From contig NC_045143.1 of NCBI RefSeq assembly GCF_008831285.2, positions 3,607,503 through 3,667,502 on the forward strand: a stretch of 60,000 bases of DNA, in the 5' to 3' direction. The notes beneath the pieces were generated by a model. It searched no databases. It worked only from the letters and a program-made list of their open reading frames with translations, and was not told the origin of the DNA. Source of the stretch: Nymphaea colorata (lineage: Eukaryota > Streptophyta > Magnoliopsida > Nymphaeales > Nymphaeaceae). How positions within the stretch are numbered: the first letter of the stretch is position 1; the number at the start of each line of letters is the position of its first letter. Shown in pieces: positions 26,132 through 36,887 of this stretch. The position numbers were made by a program, and so were the translations under genes.

Positions 26132-26999
26132 TAGGGCTGGGCATCGGGCCGGCCCGGCCCTGCCCAATAACAATGTAAAAAGCAAAACCTAACATTAGAA
26201 ACGGGCCAGCCCGAGGCCCGGCCCCTTTAGAAACGGGTCGGGCCGGGCCCATTATATATCGGGCCTTAGGCTTCGGCTTATGCCCAAGGCCCGGCCTGAC
26301 ACGATTATTAACGGTCCTGGCGGGCTGAGGCGAGCTTTTAAGCGGGCCAGGCCAGACCAGGCTTTTTCAGGTCGGGCCACGCCTGCTTCTGGACTGATAC
26401 AATGTGTCAATGTCAACGGATTAATTGCCAATGAAAGCTATATAAAAATTGAATATGTTGAAAACTTTAGCAATATAAAACGGCATCTCATTATGTGATT
26501 TCACAAGTAATAGTTCAGCTTAGAAAGATCCACATATGTTCTTGCTAACAAGTTGCAGATGGAAGCTTCAAAGGTAGGGGGCTTAGATGAGAACTTCAAA
26601 GGGTTTCTGTGCAGGCGATGATAACGAGAAGCGAGAGAGAGCGTGATGAAGAGGCGGTAGCAAGGGAGAGGAGCAGAAAAAAAATGTTCGAAAAAAAGTC
26701 GGACCTTCACAGCGACGGGGAGGACAACGAGGAGGCAGTGTCGACGAGTCACGACAGCCGACAGATGAAACTTTTTCGACAAAAGTCCAAAAGTAAAACC
26801 CTAACTTTGGTGAAAAAAATATAATAATAATAATAACAGGCTTCTCGGGCTGCCGACGATCGCAGTGACAAGCCCGAGCCCGGCTCGTTATTTACCGATA
26901 AAAAAAGCCCGAAATTTAATTTTTCAAGGCCCAGGCCCGGGCCCTTGGCGGGCCGGGTATTGGGTACCCGGTGGCGGCCCGGCCCGGTGCTCAGGCTTA
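26132..26999. mobile_element. Non-autonomous hAT-type transposon, 868 bp
   Basis: The element starts TAGGGCTGGGCATCGGGCCG and its other end, read in reverse complement, starts TAAGCCTGAGCACCGGGCCG, giving imperfect terminal inverted repeats. It is flanked by an 8-bp direct duplication CACAAGAA (26124-26131 and 27000-27007), the size hAT transposases make. Dense GGGCC/GGCCCG motifs fill both ends, a feature known from plant hAT elements. The interior (about 26400-26830) is AT-richer and carries only a short open frame (26609-26824) rich in Arg, Lys and Glu that does not resemble transposase. Movement would need a transposase from elsewhere. Confidence 0.85.
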
Positions 27000-27007
27000 C
27001 ACAAGAA
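27000..27007. repeat. Target site duplication, right
   Basis: CACAAGAA, identical to 26124-26131. Confidence 0.85.
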
Positions 27008-27343
27008 GCACATAATATATATAACAAAAGTTACGAGGCCTCTTCGGAAAGACTGGGATTTTGTGCTTTTTTTTAGGAAACCTTCTTTATTATGAACATT
27101 ACAATAAAACCCATCCAAAAATAGTACAGTTGATTTCTCACACTTGGAAATTGACCTGACCAACCTGTAACAGGAGTAAACAAATCATCCTGCCATTGGT
27201 GTACAAATTGATATCTGCATCTATGTCATATTTAATATACAACTGCAAGTGCATCCCTAGTTTTTTTTATGGCAAGAAATTCCTACTTCAAAGCAAGATT
27301 TGAACTTTTGCTCGGTTTGAAGAGTTGGGGACGACTTGAAGCA

Positions 27344-27602
27344 TAAATAGGCCAGAGTTCATTCCATGAAACAGATTGGTCCTTCTTGCTTTGTTAGAGT
27401 TCATATATAAGGCCAACATAACTGAACAATGTTCATACCGTCTACAGCTATCTATGAAGCAGAAAACTCGATATTGGCTGCAAATTTTTCATGTTGAAAA
27501 AAGAAGAAGTTTGAGATCAGATTGGCTTAGCGTACTAATCAAGTTTAAGAAAAAATTTCTTCTAAGAACTCTTTTAGAATTTTCATTGAGAATCCAGCCT
27601 TC
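27344..27602 (+). repeat. Inverted repeat pair I, left arm
   Basis: Reverse complement of 32096-32327 over nearly its whole length, for example AACTGAACAATGTTCATACC here and its complement at about 32250. Small indels separate the copies; the left arm has about 22 extra bases near 27370. The two arms enclose about 4.5 kb that includes the TBL fragment. Confidence 0.85.
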
Positions 27603-27959
27603 CACCAACATCTAACATCTTATTTTTCAAAAATCTTAAGGGGGACCCTTTGCTTTGCCCCAGTCCATAAGCACCTCTGATTTATTATTGTAAGACTTAC
27701 CTTGCAATTTAAAACTACTTGTTCCAATGTTTCTAAAACAAATCAAATATGCTAAAAAGTGTTGGATGCCTAAGTGCTCAACTTTTTGCTCCCGATGGTT
27801 TCGTAAATTTGTTTAAGAATTAGGCACTCATAAAATATTGTATTACAATGTTTCACAAAAATTCTCTAACTTTTAGAACAAATTGTGACGAACTGTTTTT
27901 GTTGCCAAAACATAACATATTTTTGAAAACTGATTTTTAAAGAAGCTTCGGTAGAAGGG

Positions 27960-28330
27960 ACACCGCCGGCATTGCCGGCAACTTTTCCCCTTAATAATAA
28001 TGTTGGATGTTGTTGCAACATGGACTGGTTCGACCTGAATGGAATCAAGTGTGCGTTGGACACCACGCCGATCCCAAAGAACATCTCACACTTGGAGGTG
28101 GAAACGGACCGGCGACTCTTAGTGATGGCAATGAAGGTTCCAGTGTTCTTGGTGAACCTGACGACCCTATCCGAGTACCAGAAAAATGCACATACATCCA
28201 TTTACACGATCCGACAAGGCAAGCTGCTGAACCCCCAGTAGAAGGCTAACCCCGAGACTTACGCCGACTGTATCCATTGGTGCCTGCCTGGGCTGCCTAA
28301 CACTTGGAATGAGTTCTTGAACAAGTTTTT
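27960..28330 (+). pseudogene. TRICHOME BIREFRINGENCE-LIKE (TBL) C-terminal fragment, broken
   Basis: From about 28020 one + frame reads GIKCALDTTPI, then MKVPVFLVNLTTLSEYQKNA and HTSIYTIRQGKLLNPQ, a stop at 28239-28241, then in the same frame [20 protein letters not shown]. This is the C-terminal third of plant TBL/DUF231 proteins, Golgi membrane enzymes that O-acetylate cell-wall polysaccharides. It carries the DxxH motif (DCIH) of the family. The stop lies where the family usually has a Gln codon, consistent with CAG to TAG. Residues before MKVPV are partly deleted, and the N-terminal membrane segment and GDS motif are absent. I call it a truncated, inactive copy. Confidence 0.8.
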
Positions 28331-28781
28331 TTTTCCCCTTATTTTTTAGTGTAATATGGCTTGTCTCCTTTGGCCTGCTAAGGTAAAAGGCAGCTAGCAA
28401 GGAGGGGTTGTCTTTATTTTCTCAGTGTCTCACCAACCGTATTTTCATGTTTTATTCATTTGATTAATGGAAAACTTCTAGTGCTCTATGTTATTATTAA
28501 GAATGATAACTAAAATGATGGTGAGCTTGTTTTAGATGTTTGGCTATTTATTTTTATATTCAAAAACCAAAGAGAGAGAGGGACAAGAACATCTATAAGG
28601 GCGCGTAACATTTTCCAAGATTTGAACTACCAACATGGCTACAATGTGACATCCAACCTAACCATTTGCACTAAAGTGCATGGCTCGCATTAGATCAAGA
28701 CATGAGAGTATGTGACATGACCCATAAAAACAAAAAGATAGACCATATTTTTCACATGTAAATTTGTCTTTTATTCAAAAT

Positions 28782-28861
<80 letters not shown>

Positions 28862-31800
28862 TTTCAAGCAACAACTAGTGGTATTGATAACCAAACCCAT
28901 ATAAAGTTTTCCAATATATATATATTAGAGCCACCAAATCAACTAACCTACGTATGACATAAAAATAAATGGCAGTAAGACGTCAGTAAAAGTTGACTAT
29001 GAAGAAAATACATTTCACAATTGACAACAGATTTATAGGAATTTGACACCTACCCGTTCCTTTATAAATCAATTGCATTGGGTGAATCTTGAGACGTCAC
29101 TTAGTTCCTTCAAATTTGAACTATTTGATATAAATCTGATATGACATGTTTTTTACTGATAATTCACGAAGCTAAGGATCTTAAGTTGGATCCTCAAATC
29201 CTTACTTCACATTTTTTTTTTTGCATTGAGAAAATGTCAGATTTAAGATTAGATAAAGGGAAGTCTGATTTTAAGTCCACTGTTATTAAGGATTTTAGAT
29301 AAGGTGCAAATAAATGTCCTCTAAGCACTTAATACGTCTCCAAAACAACATGCAAACATGGACAACCCAAATGTACATAGGTTAGAAGAAAATCTGGGTG
29401 AAGTAACAATTTAAATCCCCAACCAGATAAGCCTATCCAACCAACCTCAACTAAGTCCACCAACGTGAACCCAATGACTGCTAGACATAGTAGGCCACCA
29501 CATACCCGATTACACGCCATGAACTTGGTAAGTATGAGCTAAGTTGAGTCTTCAGCCATTACCAGCTTCGTTAAGTGTTTAATTTCAATTATCACATCAT
29601 TAATCTCAACCTTATTAATTTCATTGCCCAATATCGCACTTAGGCTAAACTAATTGGCATTTGAAGTTATTTTGCATCAAGTTGACTTGCATCCGCATAA
29701 GTTTACAGGAGGACACAATTATGAGTGGCACACTTGCTTTAAACGAACGAGTATGAAATTTGCTAAGTTTGTTCAAGTCAAGGCATCAAGGCGGCATGAT
29801 CTTATTTTTAATCAAGCACTCAACATACTAGTCAACTTTTGAACACAAAGGTAGTCGAATTCCATGTATTCTGATATGGAAATTCAAAAAACATTACTGG
29901 GCTTCTCCGGGTAGCTTAGCTCAAATTTATAAGAGATAAAGTGCTTCATTGTTTGTACTTTGTTTTGTGTACTATTTGTTGACTACGTGCATCTTGTTTG
30001 TCTGATGAATAAAAACTTTATTTTTTGACAATAAGTAAACTCCATTATGGAGCGTTTGGTAACCTTGGATTTGAGATCACTAGAATCACATATTTATGAA
30101 TTTAAGGATAGATCTCATCCCATTCAACCTCAAATCCGATGTTTTTGCCGTAAGTGCTTGGGAAACAAGTCATCTTTTTTCACTTAGTAGCAAAATTTAG
30201 TGTTTGTTTCAATTGTGCATCGCCACGTAAAAAGGATCTTAGCCAGATGAGCTTTGGAAATAAAATATGAGGCTAATTGTTAAACACACTTTTAGTGTCT
30301 GAAGTTGAAAGAAGCGAACCACATATGTGTGGAGGTTGGCATCCCTTGTACACTTGGACAGAGTTTGGGTTTATATTTTGGGCTTGGCTCGGGGCAGTGC
30401 GTTGTTGGCTGCTTTAATTTTCATTGAACTTTTTGTAATTGTTTAGGCAAATTGAACGTTTAATGGGTTCCTTGCATTGTATTGGCAATATGCATTGCTG
30501 AAAAGAATTTGAAGCATTAGTACTTTGTGAAGAACAAGACCAAAGTATACTTCTTTACTCAAACTGGCTGGACGTTTGATGTGCATTCTATGGTGTTTTG
30601 TTATTTAGTTGCTCTTTTGAAAGAAAACCTTTAGTTTCTTATGTCTGTGAATTCTATATGTGTCGTTTCCCTTAAAATAGAGTTTTATGCCATTTGCGGA
30701 TTTCTATTCCCATAACTTGATTGTTCTCGTGCTGACTTAAATCAACAATTATGAATATATGATGCAATTTTCGAATTTTTTAACTAAATAATTTGAAATC
30801 ATTGTTAGTAATCAATATCTATATTTGAAATTTAAAATATCAAATACGATCTCTTGGATTTTTCAAGCATGTCTTGGAGATGAAAATAGAGAGTGTTATG
30901 CAAATGATTTAACGTTGTAAAAACAATCTTCTCACTAAAAAACGTTATTATTGTTAAGGATAATGTGGTGACTTATAAGAGAACAACATCTATGGAAGCA
31001 AAGATGTAATAAAAATAATAAAAACATTGTTATCAATGAACATGGTCATCCACCTGAATTTGCAATAAAAATCAAGTTTCTTGGTCTTATTGTAAACTGA
31101 GAACTTAAATATCAAATCTAATAATATTGATGTTAGGCAAAGTATTTTTGTTCAACAAAAGAAATGTTATTATTGTTGACGACAATTTTGCAACCTATAA
31201 GGAAATGATAGAAAAATAAAGAAACCAACAAAAATAATAATTGCATCGCTATCACCAAGGAAATTTGGCGATCCAGAGTTGTAAAGAAAATCAAAGATAT
31301 CCCTAGAGATTATTGCAAAGAGAGAGTATAAATATCAAATCAAACACTATAATTCTTAAGGCCATTGGTGGTCTTCCGTAGTGGAAAACCACGTTAAATC
31401 TCATGCTTTCATTACTTGACCTCTTCCAGCTTTTCTTTAGGTAGTCCTACTTAGAGCAAATGACTTTTCTTTTTCTCTCTCTCTGGCTATCCAACCGTAA
31501 GATTACCTGCAAACCGGGTTATCTTTTTTTTGTTTTTATTGTGGTGGTCCAGGAGTTGTGCATACAGTGCTTTCTGAGAGTATCATAATCATCGAAACCA
31601 GAGGTATTCTTGTTCTCAGAGATTGTGCACTGTTTGTTTTTTGAATTGCATCATTGCAGTTCTTTGAAGAACTGGACGATTTATTTCGGGTATCATCTTA
31701 TACTATGGTTTCTAGAGTCACATTGGCAAATGAAACTGTTTAGAGTTCAACGACGTTATACTTTGCATTCGCAAATCTTTCTCTTTCTTTTCCCTTGTTA

Positions 31801-32095
31801 AGCACACAAGTACTGCATATGCTGAGATGGGTGAAGCATGAGAGGGGGGAGCATATGCGACAGTGTTGGATTTGGTTGCACAACAGATGTTCTCTTCATA
31901 TATACTTTTGTAGGGAATGTTCCAACCTCGGCTTGTTTTCCTTGGTTTGGGTTTTAAAGTTTGTGGTAAATCATCATCATGATCATCAAGTTTATTGGTC
32001 AATTTTAGTTTAATGATTTTCGCGTGGGTAAGGTTCGGAAAATCAGTTTGTTTTAGTGCATCTATGTGACTTTCGTGTGGTAAGGTTCGGTGGTG
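28331..32095. other. AT-rich DNA between inverted repeat arms, no gene seen
   Basis: Apart from the AC/TA microsatellite at 28784-28858, only short chance ORFs and no recognisable exon. Sequence composition is uniform and AT-rich. Confidence 0.55.
28784..28858. repeat. Compound (AC)n(TA)n microsatellite
   Basis: About 22 AC units (28784-28827) followed directly by about 15 TA units. Confidence 0.95.
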
Positions 32096-32327
32096 AAAGG
32101 CTGGATTCTCAATGAAAATTCTGAAAGAGTCATAGAACAATTTTTTTGTTAATCTTGATTAGTACGCTAAGCCAATCTGATCTCAAAGTTCTTTTTTCAA
32201 AATGAAAAATTTGCAGCCAATATCGAGTTTTCTGCTTCATAGCTGCAGACGGTATGAACATTGTTCAGTTATGTTGGCCTCAGATATGAACTCTAGCAAA
32301 GCAAGAAGGAACTCTGACCTATTTCTG
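32096..32327 (-). repeat. Inverted repeat pair I, right arm
   Basis: Reverse complement of 27344-27602. A GC-rich coding-like block begins immediately after it. Confidence 0.85.
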
Positions 32328-32339
32328 ATACATTCCGGG

Positions 32340-32720
32340 GCCGGCCTTAACTCTGTTGTTCCTGCAGCGCCCTGGTGTTGAACCCTGCCAGGTTTTGGGA
32401 GGAGCAGGCCCAGATGGCCCTGCTCGGCCTCTGTGCAAACTTCATCCTTGGCCACTTCATGGTCTTCATCCACGACGTTGACATCTTCGACCGCATCTTC
32501 TCCAATATCAACCCACGGCGTGATCCACCTGATCAGCCACTCCTTCAGCAAGAAGCTGTTCGGCGGTCAGCATCGACCCCAACTTCACCCCTCATGCCCT
32601 CTCCTCCTACATAGTCGCCCAGCAAGCGGTAATCCATGCTCACCTCCGCTCCTAGCGCGCCCTCTGATCTTCCTCCCCCATTCCCCTTTGCACCTGTTAC
32701 CGCGACATGAACCTCGAGGC
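32340..32720 (+). pseudogene. Unidentified GC-rich coding-like fragment
   Basis: A GC-rich block between AT-rich repeats. One + frame (32375-32614) is open for 79 codons (NPARFWEEQAQMALLGLC and onward) and a minus frame is open for 104. Later, another + frame reads IDPNFTPHALSSYIVAQQA. The switch of plausible frames suggests a decayed exon with indels. I do not recognise the family and cannot fix the strand with certainty. Confidence 0.3.
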
Positions 32721-32737
32721 GACGAGGGGTGAAGTTG

Positions 32738-33015
32738 GGGATAAAAATAACATCAATGGTGATACCGTTTTTCAAATTATAATACCTTTTATATCATTAT
32801 CAAATACGAACCTTTGATTATTAGATCTAAAAGTACTTTTAGTAATCACATTGTGTTTCTTGAAACAAAAAAACTTTGCTTTTGAAAAATAATCTTTTAT
32901 TATTGTTATTATCAAACGCCTTCTAAAGCAACGTGCCTTTGTTCTATAACCATCAATTTGATCCCAAAAGTTGTCCTATTTTTGAAAAGCCAATAGTTTG
33001 AATAACTCATGGCAC
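32738..33015 (+). repeat. Inverted repeat pair II, left arm
   Basis: Reverse complement of 35379-35650, running from AAAAATAACATCAATGGTG to AATAACTCATGG, with few differences. Confidence 0.9.
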
Positions 33016-33062
33016 CGTGGTGTTAGTTCTACGTTAAAAAATTTATATGTGCTGGACGATAC

Positions 33063-33132
33063 AAACCACGACTTGTTCATGATGTGGCATAAAATCTTCA
33101 CCTAAACCCTGGCCACCCATCTACTGACTTAG
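33063..33132 (-). repeat. Inverted repeat pair III, left arm
   Basis: Reverse complement of 34717-34793 (CCACGACTTGTTCATGATGT here, its complement there). Contains the segment CTGGCCACCCATCTAC, whose complement also occurs at about 36867 and 37115. Confidence 0.85.
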
Positions 33133-33156
33133 ATTGGGGTTAGGCAGATCTTGAGA

Positions 33157-33224
33157 CTGGAGTTGGGACTGCAGTACTTGAACATCTGCCCGCTGCTGGA
33201 AAATATTATGAGTCCGATCTGGCA
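33157..33224 (-). pseudogene. Inverted fragment of MADS-box exon 1
   Basis: On the minus strand this reads [20 protein letters not shown], matching the end of the MADS domain encoded on the + strand at about 36150-36219 with only a few substitutions. It stops matching exactly where the + strand exon meets its splice donor, and is followed by unrelated sequence. It is a partial, inverted duplicate, 3 kb upstream of the main copy, and cannot be functional alone. Confidence 0.85.
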
Positions 33225-33548
33225 GTTCCATTCTCGCTTCATGATAATCTCCATACTTACCAGTACTTGAAAATTGAAGAGCATTACGATGGAAGCGTCC
33301 AATACAAAAAGGAGGATTAACAGATGACATCTGAGGCCTCTAGGCATCATGGTGCTTGCCCTGCTATCTAGGCAACGCGTGGGGCCGCATTTTGATTGAG
33401 CTCTATGAAAAGTGTTCCTTTGAACATCAATATATCACCAACTTTCCATGTTAATAAAAGGAAATCTTCTAGTGTAAACATAGTCCATGGATAAAGAAGA
33501 CCCAAGAAAGGGATGTTGGGTTTAGTTGAGTGCTTGCCTTAGAAATAA

Positions 33549-34511
33549 GTGTACTTGCGTTCTACAACATTTAGTGTTAGCTTTTATGCGTTCACCATTC
33601 TTCCCATCAACCACTCCTCATGTTTTCATTTAGAGGCCATAATGGCTGAGAGATTTGGTCCCTCCATTTCCTTTCATGTCTTCCTCATTGTTGTGAACAT
33701 GATTCCAAGCCTAGAGCTACAGAAAGAGAATAATTCCCCTATCCCCAAAGAGAGAGAAGCTTGTCAATCGCGCATGCATACACACACCCACACATCTAGG
33801 TGCATGCATACAGAAAGGGTGGGGTGAGTGAACTTCAAATCTGAATTTGTTGTCGCCATGGCCCTCAGTAACCATTAAATAAGAGGGGTTGTAACTTATA
33901 ACATCTGTGTGCTTCATATGAGTAACAGTAATTAAGCCTGCAGTTTGGACATGGAGGATAGGTGGTTCAATAGCTTAATCTTCACAACATGATTCAAATA
34001 TCTTGGTTATTCATTGAAGTCTAAAAATTCGGCATGCCCTAACGCAGGCACAAGTTGGAGATGAATTTTGACTCCCCCTTTCTCTTTACTACTTTTGGAA
34101 AGCAGAATGCAAGGACATGCAATTTTTTTTAAACTAATGATAGAACTTTTCTTTTCCTAATAGTCAATTAGTATAAGCTGAAGGTGGTGGGTTGGATTAC
34201 TCTCTCTCTTCCTCTCTTTGTTTCATCTGTATAAGTGGGTGGGGGAATGTGTATATGACCACTGGGAGGAGGTGGCCGACCTTGACCTCATCGGAAATCC
34301 TTGCCGGTAGGGACGACGAAACAGGACAATTGGTGTGGTATGTGGTGGCGATAGGTGTACGGTTTAAACATCACACTTAAGTAGAACTTAAGCGAAGGAA
34401 AGGAAACCAGAAAAAGACGCGGTGCTCTGCGTCTTAGACTTAAACCTCATTCTAAGGTAGGAATAGTCGTTGTGAATGACAATGATTCTTTTCTCCTTTC
34501 TGTCCATATCT
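33549..34511. other. Intergenic DNA, nothing recognised
   Basis: Short open frames only; no element boundary or exon supported. Confidence 0.5.
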
Positions 34512-34666
34512 TCTACTTGATGTCTGCCTGTTTAATGTCTTGTGCTGCTGCTCATTAACCCCATGACTTGTATATCAAGGTGGACCTGCAGACCCACCTT
34601 GATATACAAGTCTTGGGGGCTAATGAGCAGCAGCACAAGACATTAAACAGGCAGACATCAAGTAGA
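34512..34666. repeat. Near-perfect 72-bp foldback with 11-nt loop
   Basis: Left arm 34512-34583 (begins TCTACTTGATGTCTGCC) and right arm 34595-34666 (ends GACATCAAGTAGA) are almost exact complements, separated by 11 bases. A transcript would form a long hairpin of plant pre-miRNA size. The right arm continues into the direct repeat 34609-34749. Confidence 0.9.
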
Positions 34667-34749
34667 GGTACTGGGTTTGCCATGTGGGTCTGCAGGTCAT
34701 CTGAACAGGCAGACTGTTCTAAGTCAGTAGATGGGTGGCCAGGGTTTAG
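34609..34749 (+). repeat. Direct repeat B, copy 1
   Basis: Nearly identical to 36771-36887 (TAGAGGTACTGGGTTTG, ATCTGAACAGGCAGACTGTT); this copy keeps about 24 bases missing in the other. Confidence 0.9.
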
Positions 34750-34793
34750 GTGAAGAATTTATGCCACATCATGAACAAGTCGTGGTTTGTATC
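34717..34793 (+). repeat. Inverted repeat pair III, right arm
   Basis: Reverse complement of 33063-33132; overlaps the end of direct repeat B. Confidence 0.85.
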
Positions 34794-35378
34794 TGACTTG
34801 ATCAAGGTGCTTTCTTTTTCTCTCTCCCTTTCTTTGGAATGGCAAAGTTGGGGTTAGGCAGATCTGAACCAGAGGACGATGTCCTTTCGTCAAGTAATCA
34901 AACTGCACTTTAAGCATATCAAGGCGACGAGCACAACAAACAGATGCAGATCTAGTTGGATCCAGAGTCCAAAGACCATGCCCAACAAATGAAATCTTCA
35001 CCTAACCCTGTGGACCAACAAAATGCGCATATAGCCCCAAGTCCTTAACTATCTTAAATAACTGTGTGAGAGCTCTAACATTCAATCTCTCTCCCTCACA
35101 CAAAATTCCATCTAATTCAAGGTCACAATTTTAATTTCTCAACCACCCCTTTTTGTTTTATTTATGCTTTGAGTGAGTGGAAGGTGGCAGCCATCCATGT
35201 ATTTATGCTAAAACAGTCAAATGCCTCGATGAAGCATTGATGGGATCCTTGGCCTCCATCCACTCCGCGAAGCCATTAATGGGTCGGGCCCTTATGTTCT
35301 AGGAAAGGCATGAAAAATGTTTTCCGAAATACAACCTGAGAATCATCCAGCACATATAAATTTTTTAACCTAGAAGGT

Positions 35379-35650
35379 GCCATGAGTTATTCAAACTATT
35401 TGCTTTTCAAAAATAGGACAACTTTTAGGATCAAATTGATGGTTATAGAACAAAGGCACGTTGCCTTAGAAGGCGTTTGATAATAATAATAAAAGATTAT
35501 TTTTCAAAAGCAAAGTGTTTTTGTTTCAAGAAACACAATGTGATTACTAAAGGTACTTTCAGATCTAATAATCAAAGGTCCGTATTTGATAATGATACAA
35601 AAGATATTATAATTTGAAAAACGGTGTCACCATTGATGTTATTTTTAGAT
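35379..35650 (-). repeat. Inverted repeat pair II, right arm
   Basis: Reverse complement of 32738-33015 with few differences; lies about 420 bases before MADS exon 1. Confidence 0.9.
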
Positions 35651-36068
35651 TTATAGATCAAATGGTAAGCATAAACCTATCATATTTTTAAAAATAACTT
35701 TGCTTTTTCTTTGTAACCTGGGTCTCAAAAGCATTATGACTTACTGTTTTCTTAAGACACGTTATCTACATATAACTATTACTGTTTATCTATATAGAAA
35801 TTAATTGGGTCCTTTTCATGAAAAAAATTTTAACTTGCTTTTATATCAAATTCAAAAGTGCAGCAACGACTCTCTATTCTCCCCCTCCCAAAAATGGCAC
35901 CAGAGGGCGGTTACCCGTCCACACCACCTTTTCCTTTTTCCCTTCTCGGGACAATACCACGAATACGAAGCAGGCAGACCTCATTCATGACTGAGAGCAC
36001 CTCCCCTCCTCCCTTCATGTCTCTCTCTCTCTTCTGTCCATCACCGCGTTTCTCATTAGGAATTTAGG

Positions 36069-36219
36069 ATGGAGAACGCGGGCAAGTTTCGTTCTCCAAG
36101 CGGCGGGGCCGGCTGCTGAAGAAGGCGCATGAGATCGCCGTTCTCTGCGATGCCCAGATCGGACTCATCCTCTTTTCCAGCAGCGGGCAGATGTTCGAGT
36201 ACTGCAGTCCCAACTCCAG
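36069..36219 (+). pseudogene. MADS exon 1 (damaged)
   Basis: AGGATGGAGAACGCG looks like the Arg-Ile/Met-Glu-Asn-Ala part of a MADS box, but the next bases lack about 7 nt. The ATG here therefore runs into TGA after 16 codons, while the MADS residues continue in another frame. The exon ends at CCAACTCCAG followed by GT. A CT-rich leader (36018-36045) precedes it. Confidence 0.75.
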
Positions 36220-36770
36220 GTTCCTCCATATATCTCTGTTGCAGCAATGCTGTTCTGTTTTACAATTGTTTTCTCTTGCCTTGGATCTTGGTCTAGAAAA
36301 TTTGATGAAGTGAAGCCTTTAGTCAGATTCTATATATTTTGGTAGTATGTGACAAGTTTTCTGATTTTCTGCTTACTTTTATTTGACTATGAAGCGATTC
36401 CAGGTTTCATAGTTATGAGATCCTGAAATCTTTGACCGAATTGACAATAAAGACTTTGCTTTAAGATATTTAGGATCATTCCTTTTCCTTCAGATGGTTT
36501 TATAGATGCTAGCGTAAATCTTGACATGAAAATGACATTGCTTTCTTTCTATTTAATTTGAACATGTTGTCTCAGCCTCTGAGTCCATCTTCTTCTCCAA
36601 TGGATTATTTTGACTAAAAAATCGAAGGTGCCTATCAAATAATTTTGTTCTGATATGCTTGTTATGAAGAAGCTGGCGATACGATGATCATGAACCATAG
36701 TTAATTGACGCACGACTGTTAATCAAAAGGATTATATAAACGAATCACGATAGTCGAACCAAATTAACTG

Positions 36771-36887
36771 AGTCTTGGGGTTAATGAGCAAGACATCAAG
36801 TAGAGGTACTGGGTTTGGCATGTGGGTCTGCAGGTCATCTGAACAGGCAGACTGTTCTAAGTCTGTAGATGGGTGGCCAGCGTTTAG
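36771..36887 (+). repeat. Direct repeat B, copy 2, inside MADS intron 1
   Basis: Second copy of 34609-34749, lacking about 24 bases. Confidence 0.9.

Noticed and set aside
26609-26824. 71-codon frame inside the hAT element as transposase
   Set aside because: Too short and lacks any hAT catalytic or dimerisation motif.
32237-32551. 104-codon minus-strand frame
   Set aside because: It runs across the border of inverted repeat pair I into the GC-rich fragment and resembles no known protein.
33129-33350. 73-codon minus frame as a working MADS gene
   Set aside because: Only about 20 residues match the MADS domain; the remainder is unrelated and there is no DNA-binding start.
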